Source: Mycobacterium heckeshornense (GTDB lineage Bacteria > Actinomycetota > Actinomycetes > Mycobacteriales > Mycobacteriaceae). From it: a stretch of DNA of 64,000 nucleotides. How positions within the stretch are numbered: the stretch's first letter is position 1; each line of letters starts with the position of its first letter. A program made the position numbers and the translations under genes. The notes below the pieces were generated by a model, which saw only the letters and a program-made list of their open reading frames with translations, was not told the origin of the DNA and made no database searches. Below are positions 30,804 through 39,495 of the stretch, one piece after another. The DNA is taken from assembly GCF_016592155.1 (NCBI RefSeq), contig NZ_AP024237.1, forward strand, positions 310,001-374,000, written 5' to 3'.

Positions 30804-31936
30804 CTGCGTGCAACCTGCCTTTCGATGTCGTCGAGCGCTTGGGCGAGGTGTACCAGCTCGGTGTCGGTAGTTGGGGGCGGGCCGAAAAGTATGTGCCGCA
30901 GCGATTCTGGGCTTGATTCGCTGTGCGGGGCGACAGCCGCCACGACAGCGGCTGCGGGCGCGTTGGCCGCGAGCCCGAGGCGGGGCAGCAGCCGGTGCAA
31001 CGTCGCGGTGCGCAGTGCCTCGGCGGCGCGATCCCGGGCCCGCCTGGACCGGTACAGTCGGCCGCGACCTTCGACGGTCTCCGATGCGCGTACCACGACC
31101 GGCAAGTCCTCGGCGACCAGGGGGCCAAGTCGTCGGCCCTTCCACACCGCGAGCAGGATCACCACCACGCACAGCTGAATGACGATCCAGTCGACCTTGT
31201 CCGGGATCAAATCGAAAAGTGTTGCAGCAGACTTTTTTTCACCCTCGATGTGCTGTGGTGCGTACCAGATGAGCCGTGGGCGGGCGCCTGCGAGGTTCAT
31301 TGCCAACGCGGCGTTGCCGGCGCGCAGCAGATTGCCGTTGGTCATGAAGCTGGCGTTTCCCACCACCGTGACGGTGCGGGCGCCGTCACGGTAGCGCACC
31401 AGCACCCCGTCGTAGCAACTGGTCAACGATTGCTCGGCGGTGTAGGTGTTGCTCGGCCCGAACTGTACCGAGCCGGCCCGATTAGCTTCGCGCATCGCGC
31501 AATTGGGCTTGTGGTCGAGTGTACTGACTGCGCCGATGCGAAGGCCGGGGGTCAACACGGCGCGGGTGCGCGACGTGGGCTCCACCAGGAGCAGGTCGGC
31601 GGGAACTTTGGCGAGCCGGCGAAGCAGCGCGTCGTCGGCCAAATGTTGGCTCTGGGCGAACAGCAGCAGCGTGTCGGGCCGGGCCGCGTGTTCGACGTCG
31701 GCGACGCTGCCCGCGACGACTACCTCGACGCCGTGCTCGCGCAATAGTGTCACGAGCGCGTGAGCGCCGTGGCGGCCGGTGGATGCGGGGTCCATCAGGC
31801 CACCGGGCCGCGGCGCGGTCAGGTATGTGCTGAGCGCGGCGACCCCCGCGAGGGCCACCAGCATCAGCGCCACCCCGCGCCAAGGCCTGCGGCGCGCCGG
31901 CGCCGCAGGCGGCTGGGTCAGCGGGGCCTCGACCAT
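30800..31936 (-). CDS. DUF4350 membrane protein
   Basis: Product of 378 residues like Rv3691. It has one helix near the N-terminus (about 20-40), a DUF4350 domain outside (G-A-H-A-L-V-T-L-L-R-E-H-G-V), a second helix about residues 255-272 (V-I-Q-L-C-V-V-V-I-L-L-A-V-W), and a cytoplasmic C-terminal part. The family is encoded with MoxR and DUF58 and has no assigned chemistry. The ATG at 31936 overlaps the previous stop by one base; a GTG three bases earlier is an equal choice. Confidence 0.88.
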   Translation of the reverse strand: MVEAPLTQPPAAPARRRPWRGVALMLVALAGVAALSTYLTAPRPGGLMDPASTGRHGAHALVTLLREHGVEVVVAGSVADVEHAARPDTLLLFAQSQHLADDALLRRLAKVPADLLLVEPTSRTRAVLTPGLRIGAVSTLDHKPNCAMREANRAGSVQFGPSNTYTAEQSLTSCYDGVLVRYRDGARTVTVVGNASFMTNGNLLRAGNAALAMNLAGARPRLIWYAPQHIEGEKKSAATLFDLIPDKVDWIVIQLCVVVILLAVWKGRRLGPLVAEDLPVVVRASETVEGRGRLYRSRRARDRAAEALRTATLHRLLPRLGLAANAPAAAVVAAVAPHSESSPESLRHILFGPPPTTDTELVHLAQALDDIERQVARR

Positions 31937-32544
31937 CACCGAACTTGCGCCCCATGCGATTGCAGGTGTTCGTCGAGGTCGGCGACAATTCGGTAGGCGG
32001 CGGGTGTGCCGGGACGCCCGCCGTACGTGACATCGTTGAAAATCGTTGCGGCCTGCGACATCTCAGAGGCCAGATGAGGCAGGCATGCGCCGGCGTCGCG
32101 GGCCAGTTCGTTTGCAGTGCGGCCCGGCATCGGCTGCAGCACGCCGGTCTCCTCCAGGCTGCGCGCTACCGCACGCAGCCGGTGTCGTATTGCTGCGGCC
32201 CAATTTGCTTGAGCGGCAAACTCCTCGGCAGTCATACGATGCTGGGCAGCGCTTTGCTGACCACCGCCGTCGAACAGTGGATAGGCGCCGCCGCGGTTGG
32301 TGCGCATGGTGCGTCGCGCAATACGGATGGCGACGGCCACCCCGACGGCTAGCGCGACGAGCAGCACCGAAATGCTAAACCAGCCGCCCGGCAGCGATGC
32401 GCCTGCATGCACGACGCGGTACACCAGGTCCTCGACCCAGTCGTTGAGTCGTTGCATCGGCGACAATTTGGGATATATCGCCTTGGCGAGTTCGCGTTGG
32501 GCAGCGTGGTGCGCGGTGTCGCGGTCGATGTCGATGGCGGGCAT
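31936..32544 (-). CDS. DUF4129 membrane protein
   Basis: Product of 202 residues like Rv3690. The N-terminal part is hydrophilic with P-M-Q-R-L-N-D-W-V, one helix spans about 56-75 (S-V-L-L-V-A-L-A-V-G-V-A-V), and the cytoplasmic DUF4129 domain contains R-H-R-L-R-A-V-A-R-S-L-E and P-G-R-T-A-N-E-L-A, the signature of the family. It resembles the C-terminal domain of some bacterial transglutaminases but has no catalytic triad here. It is coupled to DUF4350 by a 1-bp overlap and lies 13 bp after the multi-helix gene. Confidence 0.88.
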   Translation of the reverse strand: MPAIDIDRDTAHHAAQRELAKAIYPKLSPMQRLNDWVEDLVYRVVHAGASLPGGWFSISVLLVALAVGVAVAIRIARRTMRTNRGGAYPLFDGGGQQSAAQHRMTAEEFAAQANWAAAIRHRLRAVARSLEETGVLQPMPGRTANELARDAGACLPHLASEMSQAATIFNDVTYGGRPGTPAAYRIVADLDEHLQSHGAQVR

Positions 32545-32557
32545 CCTCAGCGACTCC

Positions 32558-33799
32558 TCACAGTGGCCGCATCAGCCAGAGACCATCGGTGGATGTTGGC
32601 GCGAAAGGCCCGGTGGCGGCGCCGCTCTGCAGCACCAGGTCAAACGCCTCGGCGCGCATGCGGCGGTCGGTGTACAACAAGACGACGACTCCGGCGCTGA
32701 ACGGTGTGGTGAGGATCTGCCCGATCGCCGAGCCGATGGTCACCAGCGTGGCACCGGCCAGTGCCGGGCCGGCGGATTGCGTTGACGCCATCAGCTGCCC
32801 CGCGAGGGTGAATGGTGCGGCGACTGCGTACGCGACGACAAAGACCACCACGGCGGTCAACAGGCGGATGCCGAGTACTCGCCAGAAGCTGTTGCGGACC
32901 AAGGCGAAGGAGCGGCTGATCGCACGGGTGACGGTCAACCGCTCCAGCACGATCAGCACCGGTGCGAACGACAACACGGTGTACAGATAGACCATGGTCG
33001 CGATCAGCGCGAGTGCCATCGGCAAACCGAAGACGACGGCCCCGGCGGCGTTGGCCATCGAGGCGCCGGTTGCGACCGCCATCGCCGTTACGGCGATCAG
33101 CGCCACCACGCCCGCGGCTTCCAGCGCCGCCAACCCGAGCAGTGCCGGCAGGCGTCGGCGAACCTTGTCCCATGCCTCGCCGATGGTGATGGTCGAGCCG
33201 AACACCGCTCTGCCGACGATCACGGTGAGGATGCCGCTGAGCAGGATGCCGGCCAGCCAGGTGATCAGGCCGCCGACTGCGACCGACAGGGTCCAGGCGG
33301 CGTTGTCGCGGGAGCCGGCAGCCGTGAGCGGCCCGGCCCGGGCGATCAACCCGACGACCTGCATGATGAGCACCACCGCGGCGGTCAGTCCCAGCGTGGT
33401 CTTCGGGTTGACCCGGATGTAGCCGACCGCGCCGTTGAAAATCTCGCTGAGGCTTAACGGCCGAAGCGGGATGATCCCGGGCCTGAGCGCTCCGGGCGTT
33501 CCCGGTGGCATGCCGCCGTAGCCGGGCGGCGGGCCATAGCCGGGGGGAGCACCGTATCCCGGGGGTGGGCCAAACGGCGGGCCGTATCCCTGCGGCGGGC
33601 CGTAGCCCGGTGGCGGGCCGTAGCCCGGTGGCGGGCCGTAGCCCGGTGGCGGGCCATAGCCAGGGGGCGGAGGATAAGCCGGCGGTGGGCCGTAACCCAG
33701 CGGCGGGTAACCCGGCGCGGAATACCCAGGACTGGCGTAACCGGGTGGCGGGTTATCAGGCGCCGGGTAGTCCTGGTAGTCGGGCGGCGGCGTGCTCAC
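32558..33799 (-). CDS. Multi-helix membrane protein with Pro/Gly/Tyr repeat N-terminus
   Basis: Product of 413 residues like Rv3689. The first 115 residues are repeats of the type G-Y-G-P-P-P, then a linker. From about residue 120 follows a membrane domain with six or so helices, similar to the membrane domain of glycerophosphoryl diester phosphodiesterases (L-S-L-S-E-I-F-N-G-A-V). It is first in the MoxR operon. The GTG at 33799 was chosen because it overlaps, GTGA-fashion, a tiny frame that begins with a good ribosome site at 33828; starts further upstream give an Arg-rich stretch unlike relatives. Confidence 0.8.
   Translation of the reverse strand: MSTPPPDYQDYPAPDNPPPGYASPGYSAPGYPPLGYGPPPAYPPPPGYGPPPGYGPPPGYGPPPGYGPPQGYGPPFGPPPGYGAPPGYGPPPGYGGMPPGTPGALRPGIIPLRPLSLSEIFNGAVGYIRVNPKTTLGLTAAVVLIMQVVGLIARAGPLTAAGSRDNAAWTLSVAVGGLITWLAGILLSGILTVIVGRAVFGSTITIGEAWDKVRRRLPALLGLAALEAAGVVALIAVTAMAVATGASMANAAGAVVFGLPMALALIATMVYLYTVLSFAPVLIVLERLTVTRAISRSFALVRNSFWRVLGIRLLTAVVVFVVAYAVAAPFTLAGQLMASTQSAGPALAGATLVTIGSAIGQILTTPFSAGVVVLLYTDRRMRAEAFDLVLQSGAATGPFAPTSTDGLWLMRPL
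33597..33661. repeat. 18-bp tandem repeats encoding Gly-Pro-Pro-Pro-Gly-Tyr
   Basis: About three and a half near-identical 18-bp units (CGTAGCCCGGTGGCGGGC) lie in the coding region of the protein at 32558-33799, with degenerate units on both sides. In-frame and coding, so copy number can vary without breaking the gene. This is not a CRISPR array: there are no unique spacers. Confidence 0.85.
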
Positions 33800-33828
33800 C
33801 AGGTGGCGCCGCCGTCGTCGTCGCTCAT
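33796..33828 (-). CDS. Ten-codon frame overlapping the start of the Rv3689-like gene
   Basis: From ATG 33828, with GGGAG two bases upstream, reads M-S-D-D-D-G-G-A-T-W and stops at a TGA that overlaps the GTG of the next gene (GTGA). It could be a coupling leader for the MoxR operon, or the true N-terminus of the protein separated by one missing or extra base. The ribosome site is better than the one before the GTG. Confidence 0.4.
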   Translation of the reverse strand: MSDDDGGATW

Positions 33829-33920
33829 GGCTCCCATCCTCTCGGCCTGCACGGCAATTCTCCATCTTCTCAATTGCCGCGGCCATGCCCGAACGGACCG
33901 CGGCGCGTACCGTCTTGGCC

Positions 33921-34385
33921 ATGCCGGAACTGAAGTCCCGATTGCGGGCGGATCTCACCGACGCGATGAAAACCCAGGACAAATTGCGCACCGCGACCCT
34001 GCGGATGCTGCTGGCCGCGATCCAGACCGAAGAGGTCTCCGGCAAACAGTCGCGCGAGCTTTCCGACGACGAGGTGATCAAGGTCCTGACCCGGGAATCC
34101 CGCAAGCGTGGTGAGGCCGCCGAAGTCTACACCCAGAACGGCCGTGGCGAGCTCGCCGCCAATGAGCTCGCCGAGGCGCGGATCATAGACGAGTACTTGC
34201 CGACGCCCCTCACCGAGGGTGAGCTGGTCAACGTGGTCGACACCGCGATCGCTCAGGTCGCGCAGCAACTCGGCGAGCAGCCCGGCAAAAAGCAGATGGG
34301 TCTGGTGATGAAAGCGGCCACCGCGATCGCGGCGGGCAAAGCCGACGGCGCCCGGTTAGCGGCAGCGGTCAGGGACCGTCTTTAG
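33921..34385 (+). CDS. GatB/YqeY domain protein
   Basis: Product of 154 residues, the length I recall for Rv3688c. Typical YqeY layout: an N-terminal helix with L-T-D-A-M-K-T-Q-D-K, R-T-A-T-L-R-M-L-L-A-A-I, the R-E-S-R-K-R-G-E-A-A-E-V-Y block, E-Y-L-P-T-P-L-T-E, and a C-terminal G-L-V-M-K-A part like the tail of GatB. The family may bind tRNA, but its role is not settled. The ATG at 33921 is the first start in the homologous region. Confidence 0.93.
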   Translation: MPELKSRLRADLTDAMKTQDKLRTATLRMLLAAIQTEEVSGKQSRELSDDEVIKVLTRESRKRGEAAEVYTQNGRGELAANELAEARIIDEYLPTPLTEGELVNVVDTAIAQVAQQLGEQPGKKQMGLVMKAATAIAAGKADGARLAAAVRDRL

Positions 34386-34441
34386 CCGTTGCGGTCCGCA
34401 CGGGCCGTTTGCACGCGCCGCGCCTGGGTATCCGTGTGCGT

Positions 34442-35446
34442 ATGACCCGATTTGGCTACACGTTGATGACGGAGCAAAGTGGTCCCAAAGACCTTGTGCG
34501 GTATGCGATTTCGGCCGAAGAGCGGGGCTTCGACTTCGAGGTCTGCAGTGATCACTTCTCGCCGTGGCTGGCGTCGCAGGGACACGCACCCAACGCCTGG
34601 ACGGTGCTGGGGGCAGTGGCACACGCCACCGAACGCGTCGATCTCTACACCTACGTGACCTGCCCGACCATGCGCTATCACCCAGCGGTCGTTGCTCAGC
34701 AGGCGGCAACCCTGCAGATCCTCGCCGACGGCAGGTTCACCCTGGGACTGGGCAGCGGCGAGAACCTCAACGAGCATGTCGTCGGCAAGGGCTGGCCGAC
34801 GGTGGTGCGCCGCCAGGAGATGCTGCGCGAGGCCGTCCAGATCATTCGCGCGTTGCTGTCGGGCGCGCTGGTCAACTGGCGCGGCGACTACTTCCAGCTG
34901 GATTCCGCCCGACTGTGGGACCTGCCCGAGGTGCCGGTCGGCATCGCCGTGGCGATGGGCGGCACGAAGGCGATCGAGAAGCTCGGCACCGACGCCGACC
35001 ATCTGATCGCCGTGGAGCCAAACGGCGAGCTCGTCGCCGAGTGGCATTCAGCGCGGCAGGCCAGCGGCCTGGCCGGCGGTGGTCGCGTGGTCGGCCAGAT
35101 ACCGGTGTGCTGGGACCCGGACCGCGATACCGCGGTGCAGCGCGCCCACGACCAGTTCCGGTGGTTCGGTGGCGGATGGAGCGTCAACGCGGACCTGCCG
35201 ACGACGGCGGGATTCGCCGGCGCCACACGGTTTGTGCGCCCGGAGGACGTCGCGGATGCCATCCCCTGCGGGCCTGACCTCGACGCGATCGTCGACGCGG
35301 TGCGGCCGTACTGGGAAGCGGGTTTCACCGACGTCGCCGTGGTGCAAATCGGCGGCGAATCTCAGGACCTCTTCCTGCAAGAGGCCGCCGAACCGCTGCT
35401 AAGCGCGCTGCGCGACGCATCCGGCAAAGGCGGCGGTGATGACTGA
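34442..35446 (+). CDS. F420-dependent luciferase-like oxidoreductase (G6PDH-like subfamily)
   Basis: Product of 334 residues with the luciferase-like TIM-barrel. It starts [12 protein letters not shown] and contains S-D-H-F-S-P-W, the [14 protein letters not shown] segment with [11 protein letters not shown], and G-K-G-W-P. These match the F420-dependent glucose-6-phosphate dehydrogenase family and its hydroxymycolate-type relatives. The substrate cannot be fixed from sequence. No signal peptide. It is the first gene of a block (34.4-43.3 kb) not found at this place in M. tuberculosis as I recall. Confidence 0.88.
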   Translation: MTRFGYTLMTEQSGPKDLVRYAISAEERGFDFEVCSDHFSPWLASQGHAPNAWTVLGAVAHATERVDLYTYVTCPTMRYHPAVVAQQAATLQILADGRFTLGLGSGENLNEHVVGKGWPTVVRRQEMLREAVQIIRALLSGALVNWRGDYFQLDSARLWDLPEVPVGIAVAMGGTKAIEKLGTDADHLIAVEPNGELVAEWHSARQASGLAGGGRVVGQIPVCWDPDRDTAVQRAHDQFRWFGGGWSVNADLPTTAGFAGATRFVRPEDVADAIPCGPDLDAIVDAVRPYWEAGFTDVAVVQIGGESQDLFLQEAAEPLLSALRDASGKGGGDD

Positions 35447-35474
35447 CAAGCGTAATCCATCGAAGGAGCACAGC

Positions 35475-35808
35475 ATGTCCCCGAAGCGATTGCAGGGCAA
35501 GCGGATTGCGTTCCTGGCCGCCGACGGCGTGGAGAAAGTGGAGCTGGAACAACCACGGGCGGTCCTGGAAGACGCGGGCGCGCATACCGAGTTGTTGTCG
35601 CTGAAAACCGGGTGAGATCCAGACACGCAACCACGACTTGGAGCCGGCGGGAACGATTCGGGTCGACCGCGCGGTAGCCGGCGCCAACGTCGTCGACGAC
35701 GAAGTCGTGGTCGACGCGAATGTGATCACCAGCCGCTCACCGCGCGACCTGCCGGCGTTCTGCTCGGCGATTGTCGAGACCTTCGCGCACGAGCCCTCCG
35801 GGGCGTAA
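35475..35808 (+). pseudogene. Broken DJ-1/PfpI family gene
   Basis: ATG 35475 with GGAG upstream reads [16 protein letters not shown], the start of a PfpI/DJ-1 protein, then a TGA after about 46 codons. The expected next part, E-I-Q-T-R-N-H-D-L-E-P, follows in another frame, and then the family's C-terminus (V-V-V-D-A-N-V-I-T-S-R-S-P-R-D-L-P) up to a TAA at 35806. The middle of the gene, including the nucleophile-elbow Cys, is deleted. Intact members have about 170-190 residues; here only the two ends remain, so no active enzyme can be made. Confidence 0.85.
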
Positions 35809-35896
35809 GTTCCGCCGGACGGTTTCAACACCCCGGTATGCGGGCATAGTCACGGCTGACGCCGTGACCGCCGCGGCGACGTCTCGAAAGGCCCAC

Positions 35897-36589
35897 GTGA
35901 CCACAAGTTACGCCGCCCCCGGCGATTTTCTGACCGCCGATGGGGTATATCCGCCGCAACATGACACGCTTCTGCTCATCGACGCGATGGAACGCAGCTC
36001 TCTGGTGCCGGGTCGTCGTGTGCTCGACTTGTGCACCGGCAGTGGAGCGGTCGCCATCGCGGCCGCTGAACTGGGCGCCGCCAGCGTTACCGCGTTCGAT
36101 GTCTGCCCGCGCGCCGTGCGGTGCTCTCAGGGCAATGCGGTGCACGCAGGCGTCGACGTCGACGTGCGCGCAGGGTCGTGGACGTGCGCGCTTGACTGTG
36201 CGCCGTTCGACGTGGTCGTGTCCAATCCGCCCTACGTGCCCACCCCGCCCGTCGACGACTCCTGCTACATCGACTCTGCTGCCGGCCCGTCGTGGGCGTG
36301 GAACGCTGGTCCCGACGGGCGCCTCGTGCTCGATCCACTGTGCGCCTCAGCGTCAAACCTGTTGTGTGAGGGGGGTTCCATGCTGCTGGTCCAGTCTGCG
36401 ATCGCCGACGCCCAACGCTCGCTGGACATCCTGTGGTCGCATGAGCTGTGCGCTGAAATTGTTTCTTCGCAACGGATTCCGTTCGGCCCGGTGCTGTCTG
36501 TGCGTGCTGGTTGGTTAGAAGACACCGGGCTGATGCCGCGTGGGTGCCGCGAAGACGAACTGGTCGTGATCCGAGCGGACAAGCCATGA
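35897..36589 (+). CDS. HemK/PrmC-like SAM-dependent methyltransferase
   Basis: Product of 230 residues. The SAM motif is V-L-D-L-C-T-G-S-G-A-V-A-I-A, and the N-P-P-Y catalytic motif of N-methyltransferases acting on amide or ring nitrogens is present in V-V-S-N-P-P-Y-V-P. There is no PrmC N-terminal domain, and the size fits the eukaryote-type N6AMT1-like branch. The target is unknown. The GTG at 35897 has GAAAGG upstream. The stop overlaps the CDGSH gene by 4 bp (ATGA), so the two are one unit. Confidence 0.87.
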   Translation: MTTSYAAPGDFLTADGVYPPQHDTLLLIDAMERSSLVPGRRVLDLCTGSGAVAIAAAELGAASVTAFDVCPRAVRCSQGNAVHAGVDVDVRAGSWTCALDCAPFDVVVSNPPYVPTPPVDDSCYIDSAAGPSWAWNAGPDGRLVLDPLCASASNLLCEGGSMLLVQSAIADAQRSLDILWSHELCAEIVSSQRIPFGPVLSVRAGWLEDTGLMPRGCREDELVVIRADKP

Positions 36590-36801
36590 CCGCCGCGAAA
36601 TCCACGTTGGTGCGGATGGTTGCGAACGGCCCGCTGCTGATTTCCGGTCCGGTGCGCATCGAGACGCCTGAGGGCGCAGTCGTGGAATCCGATCGATTCA
36701 TGGTGGCCGTTTGCATGTGCCGACGCAGCAAGAACTATCCGCTCTGCGATACCAGCCACCGGCGATGCCGGCGCGCGCTGTCAGCTCAGCGGACGCCGTA
36801 G
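36586..36801 (+). CDS. CDGSH-type iron-sulfur protein
   Basis: Product of 71 residues. The C-terminal half carries V-C-M-C-R-R-S-K-N-Y-P-L-C-D-T-S-H, that is C-x-C-x(8)-P-x-C-D-x-S-H, the three-Cys one-His ligand set of a 2Fe-2S CDGSH (mitoNEET-type) cluster. The N-terminal half with G-P-L-L-I-S-G-P-V is usual for bacterial members. It may move electrons or clusters. It is coupled by 4 bp to the methyltransferase and overlaps the 3' end of the convergent iron redox gene by 21 bp. Confidence 0.92.
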   Translation: MTAAKSTLVRMVANGPLLISGPVRIETPEGAVVESDRFMVAVCMCRRSKNYPLCDTSHRRCRRALSAQRTP

Positions 36802-37827
36802 CGACGTCTGGCCGGCCTTCCACGCGGTAATGATGGTGTCGGCCAAGCGATTCTCCACGACAGCGTGGGCGCGCATGCCAAACACCACATCGTGGTCCAG
36901 GCGCGGATCCCCGGCCACCAGATCACCGACCACGTCGACGCGCACCACCTGTTCGTGCACCGCGTCGGCCTCGACGTGCTCGCGATAGAAGGCGACGCAT
37001 GCTTGCGGAGCGCCGAGCCGCTGCAGGGCCTGCACCAGTCGCCGCGACCCGGGCGGCGAGGTGATCTCCGTCGCCGCGAAATGCCCAATGCATGCCCCGC
37101 GCAGCCAACGGTGCAACCCGAACATCGACATCAGGTTCACCACCGCCAGTGACTCGGCGGGCACGGCGTCGAGATAACCCAGATACGTCGAATCCAGCCC
37201 GGCTGCGGCCATCAAATCCGCGAACAGCTGCTGGTGCAGGTGTGCACCGCGGCCGGCGCCGTACTCGTCGAACTCCACCGCGACGAACGCCGCCTTGGCT
37301 TGTCCGGTCAGCCGGGGGATCGCCCACGCGTGCGGGTCGGCCTCCTTGAGGTGATACAGCGAGCGATGCACGAAGTATTCGCGCATCTGCTCCCAGGTTC
37401 CGGTGCTGCGCAGGTAATGCGACAGACCTTCGCCGACCGCGGGCTCAATTGAGAGAGCATCCATTTCGGCCATCGCGGTGTGATCGGGTTCGATGGGCCC
37501 CACGTCGCGGCGCACCCCGGAAAGAAAGGTCCTCTCCAGTTGAGCGCGCAGGTGCAGCAACCCCGGATTCCACTCCCAGGTCGGGTCGACGCCGGCGAAA
37601 CCCCGGTAATGCAGCTCGTAGCACATGTACAACGCCAGCTGCAGATCAAGCCCGTAGGGATCCGAATCGCGGACTGAGGCGCCGATCCGGGTGAGGTGTC
37701 CGCGCGGAGCCGGTTCGGTGAGGCAGCGGCGAACGGCCATCGACAGCGGCCCGTGCGCCGCCGGAAGCGAAGGTTCGAGTTCGGTTGCCGCACCAGTCAC
37801 CGGGATCAGATACCCCCAACCCGGCAC
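36781..37827 (-). CDS. Iron-containing redox enzyme, heme-oxygenase-like fold
   Basis: Product of 348 residues of the Haem_oxygenas_2/iron-containing redox family. Long helices carry likely metal ligands: E-L-H-Y-R-G-F, H-R-S-L-Y-H-L-K-E-A-D-P-H, E-F-D-E-Y-G-A-G-R, and C-terminal H-F-A-A-T-E-I with E-H-V-E-A-D-A-V-H-E, the pattern of heme-oxygenase-like diiron oxidases. The substrate is unknown. The GTG at 37827 was chosen; a later GTG (V-T-G-A-A-T) is possible. Genes for this family, a CDGSH protein and a HemK-like methyltransferase often sit together in actinobacteria as I recall, though here this one is convergent. Confidence 0.87.
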   Translation of the reverse strand: MPGWGYLIPVTGAATELEPSLPAAHGPLSMAVRRCLTEPAPRGHLTRIGASVRDSDPYGLDLQLALYMCYELHYRGFAGVDPTWEWNPGLLHLRAQLERTFLSGVRRDVGPIEPDHTAMAEMDALSIEPAVGEGLSHYLRSTGTWEQMREYFVHRSLYHLKEADPHAWAIPRLTGQAKAAFVAVEFDEYGAGRGAHLHQQLFADLMAAAGLDSTYLGYLDAVPAESLAVVNLMSMFGLHRWLRGACIGHFAATEITSPPGSRRLVQALQRLGAPQACVAFYREHVEADAVHEQVVRVDVVGDLVAGDPRLDHDVVFGMRAHAVVENRLADTIITAWKAGQTSLRRPLS

Positions 37828-37849
37828 CGGTCAAACGGGGTGGGACGGC

Positions 37850-39294
37850 CTAAGGCAATTCCGTGTGCATCAACATCACGTCGTATGCCGACCACAGCGA
37901 CAAATTGAAATACAGGTCTTTACCCGTCGACCAGGGATGCAGCATCGGCGCGTAGATGCCGCCCGGCATCTGGAACGAGGAGACGAGCACTTGCTCCGGG
38001 CTCCACGGCCCTTGGGGGGCAGGCGCGGTCCTTGCCACGACGTCGTTGCTGCCTCCGTTGGTGTAGAGCACCAGGTACTGCTTGAGGTAATCGTTGTACT
38101 GGGCCGACATTTCGCCCACCGGACCCGGGAAAACCGGGGTCGCCGCGCCGGGATTGTTGGGGACCCAAGCGTTGTGGTCGCCATTCCAGTACTGGTATTT
38201 GGTGACGTCGGGCACGAAGTTCGGGGGGACACGCGCCAGAAACGCCGGACCGCCGCGGCCGGACGGGGTTCCGAACGAGTAGATGTAGCCGTCCTTGCCG
38301 CGCATGAACGCGCCCATCTGAAAGTTCTCGTTTCCCGGGATATAGCGCGCGCCCGGCACGCTGTCGGGCGACGACGCGCGGACGGTCCCCGGATAGATCC
38401 CCCAGTTCTGGCCGTTGTCGGGGGACATCGCGATCGCCGAGTAGTTTGTCGACCACTCGCCGTCGCGGCCCCACTGCTTGATCGACATGAAGTTCATGTA
38501 CTGCGTTCTGCCGATGGCGATGCCGGCCGTTGGGATCATGCCCTCCTGGTGTGCCCACCTGATACCCGGCAGCACCTGCTTGGAGAAGTTCGGTTGCTGC
38601 ATGGGCGAGCCGGAGTATCTGTCATTGGGAACGCCGGGCGGCACGGTGATTCCATCGGCCAGGTTGCGGTCTTGGCTGCGAAACAGCACGTTGTAGCGCC
38701 ATTGCTGGCCATGCAGGCGGCAATAGCCGAACGTGTCGCCGAAAGCCATGAGCACTTGGCGGTTAACGGGATCACCATTGTCCCAAAGGATTCCGAGGTC
38801 GGTCCCGGAGATGCCGAAACGGTCGAGGGTCTTGTTGGGGCCGTTGGGTCCGGTCACCCACTCGACAAGCGACGTCGGGGCACCCGCGATGGAGGCGGGC
38901 GGCGCGGCTTCGGGCTGGCCCGGGGCCGCGTTCGGATTCAACTGCGCCGCATTCGGGGGCTGCTGGTTACCGGCACCGGGCGGGTTGGGCCCGGGGGGAT
39001 CACCGCCGCTTGCTGGCGCACCGGCGCTCTGGGGTGCAGCAGCGAAGAAATTAGCGGGCCCAACTTGGGTAGTGGCGCCCGCTCGTTGGCGCCGCGAGGC
39101 CGGCGCCCGGTCGGTGGCCGGACGACCGGCGCGGGCGGTGGCGTGGCTGGGGTGACGGCAGGCGGATCGACGTTGGCTTCAGGAGCGCTGCAGGGCAGTG
39201 CGGCCGCCGGCGGCGCAGGGCCGGTGGCGACGATGAGCCCGAAAGCGACCGCCGACACCGCCGATACCGACACGATTCGAGGAACCGGCGACAC
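37850..39294 (-). pseudogene. Second secreted DUF4185 protein, probable frameshift
   Basis: The GTG at 39294, with AAAGGTG before it, opens a 118-residue frame: signal peptide (V-S-A-V-A-F-G-L-I-V-A-T-G), then a Pro-rich linker, stopping at 38938. The DUF4185 domain (about 360 residues, G-D-T-F-G, H-Q-E-G-M, W-S-T-N-Y-S-A) is in another frame from 38941 to 37850. That frame continues upstream as P-P-G-P-N-P-P-G-A-G-N-Q-Q without a start. The phases meet cleanly at a six-base C run (plus-strand G 38993-38998). One base there would restore a protein of about 480 residues. It may be a real mutation or a sequencing error. Confidence 0.75.
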
Positions 39295-39495
39295 GTCACA
39301 CCTTTCAGCGGGGCAGGACGTCCCCGATAGACGTCAGCGGTCAACTGATGTGACGATAGTGATCTGAGTGGCATTTGTGATCGGTGAGGTGTCATCCGGT
39401 ACGAATCCGTGACCGCGTCGCAATCCGTGGCGGGTTCTTCTCACGGATCGCCGCTGGGACCGCTGGTTGTCAGTACCTGGCGTTAGCATTCGCTC

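Noticed and set aside
33510..33740. Regular short repeats that might suggest a CRISPR array
   Set aside because: 18-bp units follow each other without unique spacers and encode Gly-Pro-Pro-Pro-Gly-Tyr in frame.
34385..34442. Direct repeat of the tRNA-Pro 3' end as an island boundary
   Set aside because: No matching stretch of useful length was visible in this gap; a computed search is needed before claiming an attachment site.
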